Shown here: in pieces, positions 8,380-15,204 of the stretch
Position numbering within the stretch: the first letter of the stretch is position 1
How the letters are laid out: every line of letters begins with the position of its first letter
NCBI RefSeq assembly: GCF_032678705.1
Contig: NZ_JAVTSS010000002.1
Location: 186,001-250,000, forward strand
Direction: 5' to 3'
Source: Pedobacter frigiditerrae
GTDB lineage: Bacteria > Bacteroidota > Bacteroidia > Sphingobacteriales > Sphingobacteriaceae
DNA: 64,000 nt
The notes under the pieces: generated by a model
The model's input: only the letters and a program-made list of their open reading frames with translations
What the model was told of the DNA's origin: nothing
Databases searched by the model: none
Position numbers and translations under genes: made by a program

Positions 8380-10183
8380 ACTGACAGGGATTATAGCCTT
8401 ATGTGTAACTGCTATTTTTACAATGAGTGCTTGTGCGCAAGACCATAAACAAAATGAAAATCGACTAAAAAACATTAACTCTGTTGTAAATAGTTCTGTT
8501 TTATTAAATAATCAAGATTGGTTTATTCCAGTTACTAAATTGGCAGAGAAAAAATTCGCTTCCATTAATTTAGGTTTCGATTATCAAGTTTCTTTTGACA
8601 GTTTGCTAAATAAATACGCTGATGTAAAATCATTAAGCGCAAAAAAATATGCTGATTCATCAACCTACAATGATTTAGCAGATGATTTAAAATATTACAC
8701 AACAATAATCATTACCATTACCGACCAACTGGCAAATGATGGGAAAACCTTAAATTTTATTAATGATGTTGCCAAACACAAACAGGTAATTTTAGCAGTT
8801 TTTGGGAATGGAAAAGCTTTAAATTCTTTCGATAATTTAAGTGCTCCCATAGTTTGGAGTGCACAAAATACGGAAGAGGCGGCAATGGTTGTTCCGCAAA
8901 TTATTTTTGGTGGAATTGCTGCTCAACAAACATTAAGCAAAGGGTATTCTGGAAAATATACGGTTGGTTCTGGTTATAAAACTGCTGTAACTCGTTTAAA
9001 ATATACTGTACCTGAAGACGCTGGTGTAAACACAGAAGATTTATTGGAAGTAGATAAAATTGCAAAAGAAGCAATAGCTGGAAAAGCTACTCCAGGTGTT
9101 GTAGTTTTAGTAGCAAAAGACGGCAAAGTAATTTATAATAAAGCTTTTGGCTCTCACACTTACGATAATACTATAGCAGATAAAGTAACCGACATATTCG
9201 ATTTGGCTTCAGTTACTAAAGTTACGGCAACAACCCCAACAGTAATGAGATTAGTAGAGCAAGGAAAATTAAAGCTTGACACGAACATTGGCTATTACAT
9301 CCCAAAAGCTCGAAATACGCCAATGAACAATATCAATGTTCGTGAGGTGATGTTGCATCAAGCTGGATTTATACCATATATTCCTTTTCATAATTTTGTT
9401 AAAGAAGGAGATTACAGTAGAGATTCTTCTGCCGCTTTCCCTACAAAGGTTGCCGATAGATACTACATCAAAAAAGGATTTTTTAGCGATTTCATGTGGC
9501 CAAAGATGCTGAATTCGCCGATTAAAACTCGTGGTTCTTATGTTTATAGCGACATCAGTATGTACGTCATGCAAGATATTGTAGAACATATTTCTCAAAA
9601 ACCTGAAGAGCAATATGTAATAGATAATTTTTACAGTCCGCTGGGAATGCATAGCACAGGTTATTTACCAAGAAATCGCTTTGCAAAAGAACAAATTGTA
9701 CCTACAGAAGACGACCAAATTTTTAGAAAAACATTGTTAGAAGGTTATGTTCATGACCAAGGTGCGGCCTTAAAAGGCGGTGTTGCTGGTCACGCAGGTT
9801 TGTTTGGTAGTGCTAACGATTTGGCAATCTATTATCAACTAATGCTGAATAAAGGAACTTATGGTGGCGAGCAATATTTCAAACCAGAAACGGTAGAAAT
9901 GTTTACCACCAAACAAAGTAATGTGAGCAGAAGAGGTTTAGGTTTTGACCGTTGGGACCCAGATGCTAGCAAAAAATACCCGTCAGAATTGGCTTCTTCT
10001 CAAACTTTTGGGCATACAGGTTATACAGGAATTGGCGTGTGGGTAGACCCATCTAGGGGATTAGTATATATCTTTTTATCTAATCGAGTTAATCCTACTG
10101 TTAGTGAAAACTTAGGGAGAATGAACATTAGACCAAGAATACAAGATGCGATAAATAGAGCGATTGATAAGGGGAGGAAATAA
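8366..10183 (+). CDS. Lipoprotein serine hydrolase: GH3 C-terminal remnant fused to beta-lactamase-type domain
   Basis: I chose the ATG at 8366 rather than 8351 because it gives a clean lipoprotein signal ending in MSAC (605 residues). Residues about 30-215 (VILAVFGNGKALNSFD, APIVWSAQNTEEA, GFKT/RLKYT-like end) resemble the C-terminal domain of GH3 glycosidases and the linker seen in GH3-beta-lactamase fusions of this phylum. The GH3 catalytic barrel itself is absent. The C-terminal class C/DD-peptidase-like domain has SVTK (Ser 282, Lys 285), YSD (Tyr 394) and HTG (550-552). A periplasmic muropeptide or D-amino-acid ester/peptide substrate is plausible but inferred. It is coupled to the upstream amidohydrolase. 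Confidence 0.85.
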   Translation: MNKNKLTGIIALCVTAIFTMSACAQDHKQNENRLKNINSVVNSSVLLNNQDWFIPVTKLAEKKFASINLGFDYQVSFDSLLNKYADVKSLSAKKYADSSTYNDLADDLKYYTTIIITITDQLANDGKTLNFINDVAKHKQVILAVFGNGKALNSFDNLSAPIVWSAQNTEEAAMVVPQIIFGGIAAQQTLSKGYSGKYTVGSGYKTAVTRLKYTVPEDAGVNTEDLLEVDKIAKEAIAGKATPGVVVLVAKDGKVIYNKAFGSHTYDNTIADKVTDIFDLASVTKVTATTPTVMRLVEQGKLKLDTNIGYYIPKARNTPMNNINVREVMLHQAGFIPYIPFHNFVKEGDYSRDSSAAFPTKVADRYYIKKGFFSDFMWPKMLNSPIKTRGSYVYSDISMYVMQDIVEHISQKPEEQYVIDNFYSPLGMHSTGYLPRNRFAKEQIVPTEDDQIFRKTLLEGYVHDQGAALKGGVAGHAGLFGSANDLAIYYQLMLNKGTYGGEQYFKPETVEMFTTKQSNVSRRGLGFDRWDPDASKKYPSELASSQTFGHTGYTGIGVWVDPSRGLVYIFLSNRVNPTVSENLGRMNIRPRIQDAINRAIDKGRK

Positions 10184-10290
10184 ATACTTGAAGCGATAGA
10201 AAATCAAAATATCGCTTCTTTATTTAAGCAGAAAACTCTCTATTAGAGATTATACCTTTTGAGCTTTAAAATTCCCTTTAAGCTAAAATA

Positions 10291-10935
10291 TCATTTTTCC
10301 AAGAGAGCTTTTACTTCCAATCCTCTTTTCGATTCCTTTAATCTTAATGGTAAATTAGAGTAGATTTTTTCATAATCAACAAACATTCTATAACTTGTTT
10401 TTTTCTCTACACTCAACATTATCTTCAATAAAAAAACAGTTATTGGAGATTCAGGAAATGCCTCAAAGAAACCAGTATACTTTCTTGTTTTAATTGCTTC
10501 GTTCATGGCATTTAAGGCTTTTGTATCATTACCACCAATCAGCTCTGCCTCATTAACGTTATCTTCAACATATATTTTTACCGAATCATCTAAAACTATA
10601 CTTTTAGTCTCATTTATTCCTTCATTTCTTTTTTCATTTACATCCTTATAGGTTCTGTTAGAGTCAATGCCAAAATAAATTGTGCCCATTTCAAAGTCCT
10701 GAGACTTATCAATTTCGAAATCAAATTTCCCTTCTATTATGGAAGTTTTAATGGTCATTTTCCTTTCAGGCAATAGTAAAAATGCATATTTATAATCTGG
10801 TTCTTTTACAAATCCAATAATCCTTGAGATATTTGATTGAGCATTTATACGATTAGTTGATAATAAAAAAATAAAGAAAATTATATTTTTCAATGTTAAT
10901 TTTAAATCTATTATATTTTTATGTAATATTTTCAT
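10291..10935 (-). CDS. Secreted DUF4369-like protein without thioredoxin domain (module 1 partner)
   Basis: A 214-residue protein with a long N-terminal signal region ending near RINAQ. The body has a beta-rich N-terminal part (YAFLLLPERKM, SIIEGKFDFEI) and a helical part (AFPESPITVFLLK, LRLKESKRGLEVKALLE). This pattern resembles the DUF4369 plus linker region that normally precedes a TlpA/AhpC-type thioredoxin domain, which is missing here. No CxxC is present. It lies 66 bases downstream of the double-glycine peptide gene and has a diverged counterpart at 13043-13717 in the same position of module 2. Immunity, chaperone or sensor roles for the peptide are all possible; none is shown. Confidence 0.7.
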   Translation of the reverse strand: MKILHKNIIDLKLTLKNIIFFIFLLSTNRINAQSNISRIIGFVKEPDYKYAFLLLPERKMTIKTSIIEGKFDFEIDKSQDFEMGTIYFGIDSNRTYKDVNEKRNEGINETKSIVLDDSVKIYVEDNVNEAELIGGNDTKALNAMNEAIKTRKYTGFFEAFPESPITVFLLKIMLSVEKKTSYRMFVDYEKIYSNLPLRLKESKRGLEVKALLEK

Positions 10936-11001
10936 TTTTTCGACATAGATTTAAGACACATTAATTGCCGTGCAGTTAATGTGTCTTAAATGATTTTTCT
11001 T

Positions 11002-11232
11002 CTAAGGGTTATCTGGCATAGATGTGTATTCACTCATACAGATACTCATTATCATATTATAAACTGCATCCTCATCACCACTATCAGCTTCTGAGGCTGC
11101 GTTAGCAGCGGTGGCAATACATTGCGCTTGATACCAAGCAGGACAACCCCCACCCATTACATTTTTCATCTCTGCTCTAGTTAGCTCTTTTGCATCTGCA
11201 AAGGCTGTTTTGTTTAAAGTTAGTTTTTTCAT
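11002..11232 (-). CDS. Double-glycine leader peptide precursor, module 1
   Basis: A 76-residue peptide. The leader MKKLTLNKTAFADAKELT continues to MKNVMGG, ending in Gly 27-Gly 28, and has the form of the Bacteroidota GG-type natural-product precursor family (leader with Leu-rich start, acidic/basic middle and GG end). The core of about 48 residues starts GCPAWYQAQC, is Ala/acid-rich and has three Cys (30, 38, 65). It is divergently transcribed from the XRE gene at 11449 across a 216-base spacer. No protease, ABC exporter or modification enzyme is within the window, so processing and activity are unproven. The leader matches module 2 almost exactly; the core does not. Confidence 0.75.
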   Translation of the reverse strand: MKKLTLNKTAFADAKELTRAEMKNVMGGGCPAWYQAQCIATAANAASEADSGDEDAVYNMIMSICMSEYTSMPDNP

Positions 11233-11448
11233 ACTTAATTTTTTGTTTTTGTTTAAATAAATTTTATGCCCTTTTATACTGGACTACACACGGCAGCAGC
11301 AATAAACGTTAATGCTCGTTGCTATATAAATACTTAGCTAAACTTAGCCTTACCTATTTGCAAAAGCGATTATTTTAAGAATGAATTAATTCTACTTGGG
11401 AATAAATCTATTCCTAAATAATCAAGATATTAGTTATAATTTACCACT
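11233..11448. promoter_or_regulatory. Divergent promoter region, module 1, with two GAAT/ATTC palindromes
   Basis: The 216-base spacer has the same length as, and is very similar to, the spacer at 13996-14211. It contains GAATTAATTC (11383-11392, perfect palindrome) and GGAATAAATCTATTCC (11399-11414, 6-base arms). Both share GAAT/ATTC half-sites and lie 35-66 bases before the XRE start codon. They are the best operator candidates for autoregulation; that role is inference. Confidence 0.55.
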
Positions 11449-11868
11449 ATGTTATTTAAGGGATTTGAAGGTGCCAAAGAATTAACCAGAGCCGAACAGA
11501 AGAATGTTTATGGCGATGATATAAGAAAATACAGGGATGAAGTGTGCTATAGCCAAGAGCAAATGGCTAATCAATTAGGCATAACACAAAGTGCTTATTA
11601 TAAAATTGAAGCTGGTGCTGTTAAAATTACAATTGAACGCTTAGAACAAATTGCTAAAATTTTGGGCAAACCAATTGAGGCATTCTTGCAAAAGGAAAAA
11701 TATAATGAGCAACTAAAAAGCGAGCAAAAGGTTTATATCAATTTAACTGAGTTAGAACTCTTACAAAACACTATCAATCAACAGCAAAAGCGAATTGAAG
11801 AATTAGAAGCCAAGCTTAAAAGAAGAGATGATAAGATTGAGAAGCTTAAACAACAAATTACAGTTTAA
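11449..11868 (+). CDS. XRE-family regulator with N-terminal leader-peptide mimic, module 1
   Basis: A 139-residue protein in three parts. Residues 3-22 (FKGFEGAKELTRAEQKNVYG) copy the leader of the divergent peptide gene, with 14 of 18 aligned residues identical to the module 2 leader. Residues about 25-82 form an XRE helix-turn-helix (SQEQMANQLGITQSAYYKIE). The C-terminus (NTINQQQKRIEELEAKLK) is a coiled coil that probably dimerises. ATG 11449 is the only sensible start, since the next in-frame Met is residue 43, inside the HTH. Synonymous differences from the leader genes argue that the motif is kept at protein level. It probably represses or activates the divergent peptide promoter (inference). 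A near-identical copy is at 14212. Confidence 0.88.
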   Translation: MLFKGFEGAKELTRAEQKNVYGDDIRKYRDEVCYSQEQMANQLGITQSAYYKIEAGAVKITIERLEQIAKILGKPIEAFLQKEKYNEQLKSEQKVYINLTELELLQNTINQQQKRIEELEAKLKRRDDKIEKLKQQITV

Positions 11869-11944
11869 CTCCAGAAATTAAAACTTTGTAAACCAATCAC
11901 CCTTGGCTTGCTTAAACGATATGGTTTTTTACATATTCGTTATT

Positions 11945-11982
11945 GGGGCAGTCTGGTTGCAAGCGGGCTGCTCCATTTTTTT
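11945..11982 (+). terminator. Rho-independent terminator after XRE gene, module 1
   Basis: Stem GGGGCAG (11945-11951) pairs with CTGCTCC (11968-11974, one G-U) and is followed by ATTTTTTT. The same structure follows the module 2 XRE gene at 14707-14742. Confidence 0.75.
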
Positions 11983-12086
11983 AGTTTTTTCCCTTCCAAC
12001 TGTGTAGGAATTTCTAAGAAAATAATTCAAGAGATTTTCCTCTGTTCTAACGTTTGTTTTAAAACCCTCCTCGATAGCGGTTATTT

Positions 12087-12113
12087 CGGTCGGTGAGACA
12101 CCTACCTGTAGGT
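12087..12113. repeat. Flanking hairpin repeat, left end of propeller cassette 1 (degenerate)
   Basis: Reads CGGTCGGTG-aga-CACCTACC-TGTAGGT. It is the same element as the perfect copies at 12972, 15161 and 16044, but with two changes in the right arm. It lies 19 bases past the stop codon of the propeller gene. Confidence 0.85.
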
Positions 12114-12132
12114 TAAATTGTATGTTTGGCTT

Positions 12133-12960
12133 TTATATCACCAACTTATAAATCACAGTCTCCAAAATTTCTGTATCTCTATCTTCACAAAGCAAGAACT
12201 CTAAGTTGGACGTGTTTTCCTTAAAAAAGGAAATGCCTTCAAACTTTTGGTTGGCAGATATCTGTTTAATGAAATTTAAACTTAGCGTTTCTGCATTGAG
12301 GCTTCCAATGTAACTTCCTAAAATTTCGCCATCATGGTAAGTTGAAGTTGTATCTTCCGCTGCTGCGATGAAATAGATTTGATTTTTATATAAAACTGCA
12401 TCGGTAAATGACACTAACTTTTGGTCGGTTTTTAGTAAAACGATTGAAGTAAATTCAATTTTTGTGGCTTTTGTTAAATCGCTTCCGTAGATTTTAATAA
12501 CACCATTTTTCTTTGCATTTCCATTTCCTCTATTAAACAAAAACCAGTTTACCCCATTAAAAACAGCTCCTTCAATATTCAAGTTGTCATCGTCTATCTT
12601 ACAGCTACTTTTAACTTTGGCATATAATGATGACAAGTCTTGCTTAACAACTTTTTTAGAATCTAAGTAATAGGTAATCATTAAATTTCTGTTTGGCGTA
12701 GAACCAGAGCCTAAAACATAAAGCGTGTTCTTATAGTTACAAAGCACCTCAAAATCTCGCTTTTTTGCTTTTGGAATATTCTCTAAAACCTTTATCCCTT
12801 TTAATAATTCAATCTTATTTAAGGTTTTACTTATGATATTGTATTCATACAAATAAGCACTGTTATCGCCAATTACATATAATAAATTGCCTTTCAAGAG
12901 TAATCCTGAGGCAGAACCAATTCCTTTTATGTTGGCATAAACTTGTAATTCTTTATTCAT
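12133..12960 (-). CDS. Beta-propeller-like protein, cassette 1
   Basis: A 275-residue protein without signal peptide or membrane segment, so probably cytoplasmic. It has repeating strand blocks such as GLLLKGNLLYVIGDNSAYL, NTLYVLGSGSTPNRN, GAVFNGVNWFLFNRGNG and DAVLYKNQIYFIAAAE, which suggest a beta-propeller of about five or six blades. It recalls the Bacteroidota family annotated DUF6929, from memory. The copy at 15205-16032 differs at about 20 positions (about 93% identity). The start codon lies 12 bases after a CGGTCGGTG/CACCGACCG hairpin and the stop 19 bases before another, so the gene is enclosed by the repeat. Function unknown. Confidence 0.75.
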   Translation of the reverse strand: MNKELQVYANIKGIGSASGLLLKGNLLYVIGDNSAYLYEYNIISKTLNKIELLKGIKVLENIPKAKKRDFEVLCNYKNTLYVLGSGSTPNRNLMITYYLDSKKVVKQDLSSLYAKVKSSCKIDDDNLNIEGAVFNGVNWFLFNRGNGNAKKNGVIKIYGSDLTKATKIEFTSIVLLKTDQKLVSFTDAVLYKNQIYFIAAAEDTTSTYHDGEILGSYIGSLNAETLSLNFIKQISANQKFEGISFFKENTSNLEFLLCEDRDTEILETVIYKLVI

Positions 12961-12971
12961 TCTTGTAATTT

Positions 12972-12998
12972 CGGTCGGTGAGACACCGACCGATAGGT
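12972..12998. repeat. Flanking hairpin repeat, right end of propeller cassette 1
   Basis: Perfect 9-base inverted repeat CGGTCGGTG-aga-CACCGACCG followed by ATAGGT. It would form a hairpin in the 5' leader of the propeller mRNA, 12 bases from its ATG. Confidence 0.9.
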
Positions 12999-13042
12999 AA
13001 AAGAGCTTTTATATGTCCAAGATTCCGAGCAAAAAACTTTAA

Positions 13043-13717
13043 TTACTTTTCAGATTCTAGTATAGATTTAATATCTTTTCCCTTTTTGGTTTTTTTCAAT
13101 CTATCAGAGAATAAATCATACATTTTATTTAATTGAAATTTCTTCGATTCATCGGATTGATTTGAAAATACCATATGATTAATATTAATAAAAGATGAAA
13201 ATAGACTTAATGGTATAGGTGAATCAGGATGACTCTTAATAAAAGCTAATGTTAATTCGGGATTATTATAAATTTTTCTGAATTCTTGATGCTCCTTGGT
13301 TAAAACACCACCCGCAACAATCTTAGCTTGAGACATTTTTGCACCAGTATCAATAGATAATTCAATAGTCTCCAATACCATAAAATTTAATCCATCAACA
13401 CCAAAACGAAATTCCTTCTTGTTATATTTTTCTTGCACCTCTGCAACTGTAATTTTATTAGAAACATCAACAAATATAGAAGCGGTATGGTAAAGATTCG
13501 AATCCAGAGCCATTTCCCCATTAAACTCAAAAATTCCATTTTTTATAGGAACTGACATTAGTTTAAAAGGCTTAGCATGGATGATAAGGTATGCATAACT
13601 GTTTAAACCAACTTTAGCAATATTTCCTCTCACATTATACTTAATTGTTTGCGCAGAACTTGCCAACGCAATTATAGAAATCAATATAACAAAAATGTGT
13701 CTTTTATAATTTAGCAT
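13043..13717 (-). CDS. Secreted DUF4369-like protein without thioredoxin domain (module 2 partner)
   Basis: I take the ATG at 13717 because MLNYKRHIFVILISIIALASSAQ is a clean signal peptide; the frame extends further upstream, but without one. The 224-residue protein matches the 10291-10935 protein in layout: SYAYLIIHAKPFKLM, IKNGIFEFNGEM, a HPDSPIPLSLFSSF segment and a C-terminal DRLKKTKKGKDIKSILES. Overall identity is low, by eye about a quarter. No thioredoxin domain or CxxC follows. It lies 38 bases after the module 2 peptide gene and is probably co-transcribed with it. Its divergence parallels that of the peptide core, which would suit a cognate partner; that is inference. Confidence 0.7.
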   Translation of the reverse strand: MLNYKRHIFVILISIIALASSAQTIKYNVRGNIAKVGLNSYAYLIIHAKPFKLMSVPIKNGIFEFNGEMALDSNLYHTASIFVDVSNKITVAEVQEKYNKKEFRFGVDGLNFMVLETIELSIDTGAKMSQAKIVAGGVLTKEHQEFRKIYNNPELTLAFIKSHPDSPIPLSLFSSFININHMVFSNQSDESKKFQLNKMYDLFSDRLKKTKKGKDIKSILESEK

Positions 13718-13755
13718 ATTATTAATTGGACTAAGAACATCTTGATAAGTGTTAG

Positions 13756-13995
13756 TTATAAATTGCAACTCTCCATACAAAAATCCATATAATGATAATT
13801 CTCTTCTTCAGAAACAGCTATATCTCCCAATATACCATAACAACAATTATAACACACTCCTGCATCGGGATTAGTCATCCATCCATCACACACCCCACTT
13901 CCTGACATATTACCTCCCATTACATTTTTCATCTCAGCTCTAGTTAGCTCTTTTGCACCAGCAAAGGCCGTTGTGTTTAAAGTTAGTTTTTTCAT
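13756..13995 (-). CDS. Double-glycine leader peptide precursor, module 2
   Basis: The start is the ATG at 13995, giving 79 residues aligned with the module 1 precursor; the longer frame to 14049 adds an unrelated extension. The leader MKKLTLNTTAFAGAKELT, ending MKNVMGG, differs from module 1 at only two positions. The core from residue 29 is different: Gly/Ser then Cys-rich with six Cys (36, 48, 51, 52, 73, 77) including an adjacent pair in YNCCYG. Disulfides or Cys-based modification are possible. The gene is divergent from the XRE gene at 14212 and upstream of the DUF4369-like gene. No exporter or maturase is seen nearby. Confidence 0.75.
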   Translation of the reverse strand: MKKLTLNTTAFAGAKELTRAEMKNVMGGNMSGSGVCDGWMTNPDAGVCYNCCYGILGDIAVSEEENYHYMDFCMESCNL

Positions 13996-14211
13996 ACTTA
14001 GTTTTTTGTTTTTGTTTAAATAATTTTTTTGCCCTTCCATGCCAGGCAAAATATGGCAGCACCAATAACCGTTAATGCTCGTTGCTATATAAATAACTAG
14101 GTAAAATTAGCTTCACCTATTTACAAAAGCGATTATTTTAAGAATGAATTAATTCTACTTGGGAATAAATTTATTCCTAAATAATCAAGATATTAGTTAT
14201 AATTTACCACT
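13996..14211. promoter_or_regulatory. Divergent promoter region, module 2, with two GAAT/ATTC palindromes
   Basis: A 216-base spacer nearly identical to 11233-11448. It has GAATTAATTC (14146-14155) and GGAATAAATTTATTCC (14162-14177). The second is a perfect 16-base palindrome here and one base off in module 1. The two centres are 19 bases apart. Likely operators for the XRE protein; that is inference. Confidence 0.55.
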
Positions 14212-14631
14212 ATGTTATTTAAGGGATTTGAAGGTGCCAAAGAATTAACCAGAGCCGAACAGAAGAATGTTTATGGCAATGATATAAGAAAATACAGGGA
14301 TGAAGTGTGCTATAGCCAAGAGCAAATGGCTAATCAACTAGGTATCACACAAAGTGCTTATTATAAAATTGAAGCTGGTGCTGTTAAAATTACAATTGAA
14401 CGCTTAGAACAAATTGCTAAAATTTTGGGCAAACCAATTGAGGCATTCTTGCAAAAGGAAAAATATAATGAGCAACTAAAAAGCGAGCAAAAGGTTTATA
14501 TCAATTTAACTGAGTTAGAACTCTTACAAAACACTATCAATCAACAGCAAAACCGAATTGAAGAATTAGAAGCCAAGCTTAAAAGAAGAGATGATAAGAT
14601 TGAGAAGCTTAAACAACAAATTAATGGCTAA
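14212..14631 (+). CDS. XRE-family regulator with N-terminal leader-peptide mimic, module 2
   Basis: A 139-residue near-duplicate of the 11449-11868 protein. I see only a D-to-N change after the leader-like motif, a K-to-N change in the coiled coil, and a different last two residues. The same GAKELTRAEQKNVYG leader mimic, XRE helix-turn-helix and coiled coil are present. Because the two regulators are almost identical and their operators match, each probably acts on both modules (inference). A shared terminator follows at 14707. Confidence 0.88.
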   Translation: MLFKGFEGAKELTRAEQKNVYGNDIRKYRDEVCYSQEQMANQLGITQSAYYKIEAGAVKITIERLEQIAKILGKPIEAFLQKEKYNEQLKSEQKVYINLTELELLQNTINQQQNRIEELEAKLKRRDDKIEKLKQQING

Positions 14632-14706
14632 ACAGTTAATTAAAATTTTGCAAACCAATCACGCTTGGGTTGCTTAAACGATATGGTTTTTTACATATTC
14701 GTTATT

Positions 14707-14742
14707 GGAGCAGTTTTTGCAATCGGGCTGCTCCATTTTTTT
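14707..14742 (+). terminator. Rho-independent terminator after XRE gene, module 2
   Basis: GGAGCAG (14707-14713) pairs perfectly with CTGCTCC (14728-14734), followed by ATTTTTTT. Sequence similarity to module 1 ends shortly after this point. Confidence 0.8.
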
Positions 14743-14868
14743 AGTTTTTGTCATCTGAGTATTTAGAAAAATCTCAACAAATAAACCGTAATGCGCAAAT
14801 CGGTAATATTGTTTATTCAAGTGGTTTTATGTATTTTTGATATACACAGAATAATAAAAATTACACTC

Positions 14869-15084
14869 ATGGAAGCTGTTGGAAAGTTAACAAATCTGCA
14901 AATAGAGCTTTTAAAATTGTTTCAATACAATTTACCAGAGAATCAATTGGCTGAAATTAAAAATATGTTGGCAAAATATTTCGCCAATTCTGCTACCACA
15001 GAAATGGATAAGCTGTGGGAAGAAAATAAGTGGGATAATGAAACCATGAAAGCTTGGGCATCAGAACACTTAAGAAAGAAATAA
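14869..15084 (+). CDS. Antitoxin-like small protein upstream of a PIN toxin remnant
   Basis: I start at the ATG at 14869 (MEAVGKLTNLQIELLKLFQY), giving 71 residues; the longer frame from 14791 adds an unrelated hydrophobic extension. The sequence, with LPENQLAEIKNMLAKYF and MDKLWEENKWDNETMKAWA, resembles small proteins usually found immediately upstream of PIN-domain toxins in Bacteroidota (from memory). Here a toxin start follows 7 bases later but is truncated, so this would be an orphan antitoxin. Antitoxin activity itself is inferred from context. Confidence 0.65.
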   Translation: MEAVGKLTNLQIELLKLFQYNLPENQLAEIKNMLAKYFANSATTEMDKLWEENKWDNETMKAWASEHLRKK

Positions 15085-15091
15085 ATAATTG

Positions 15092-15151
15092 ATGATAGTT
15101 GTTTTAGACACGAATGCACTATTAGTTTCACTCCCTAAAAAATTTACATAG
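15092..15151 (+). pseudogene. Truncated PIN-domain toxin (19 codons)
   Basis: The frame reads MIVVLDTNALLVSLPKKFT then stop. MIVVLDTNALL is the classic first strand of a PIN ribonuclease, with the first catalytic Asp in LDTN. Full PIN toxins are about 130-140 residues. The reading frame ends 9 bases before the hairpin repeat at 15161, so the rest of the gene has been lost or replaced by the propeller cassette. No remainder is visible on the far side of the cassette after 16070. Confidence 0.65.
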
Positions 15152-15160
15152 TTGTTATTT

Positions 15161-15187
15161 CGGTCGGTGAGACACCGACCGATAGGT
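15161..15187. repeat. Flanking hairpin repeat, left end of propeller cassette 2
   Basis: Perfect CGGTCGGTG-aga-CACCGACCG followed by ATAGGT, 17 bases past the propeller stop codon and 9 bases after the truncated PIN gene. The flank GTTATTT is shared with the left copy of cassette 1. Confidence 0.9.
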
Positions 15188-15204
15188 CAAATTGAAACCT
15201 CTTT

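Noticed and set aside
11908..12096. 62-residue plus-strand frame after the module 1 XRE gene
   Set aside because: It runs through the terminator hairpin, has no counterpart after the module 2 copy and shows no coding character.
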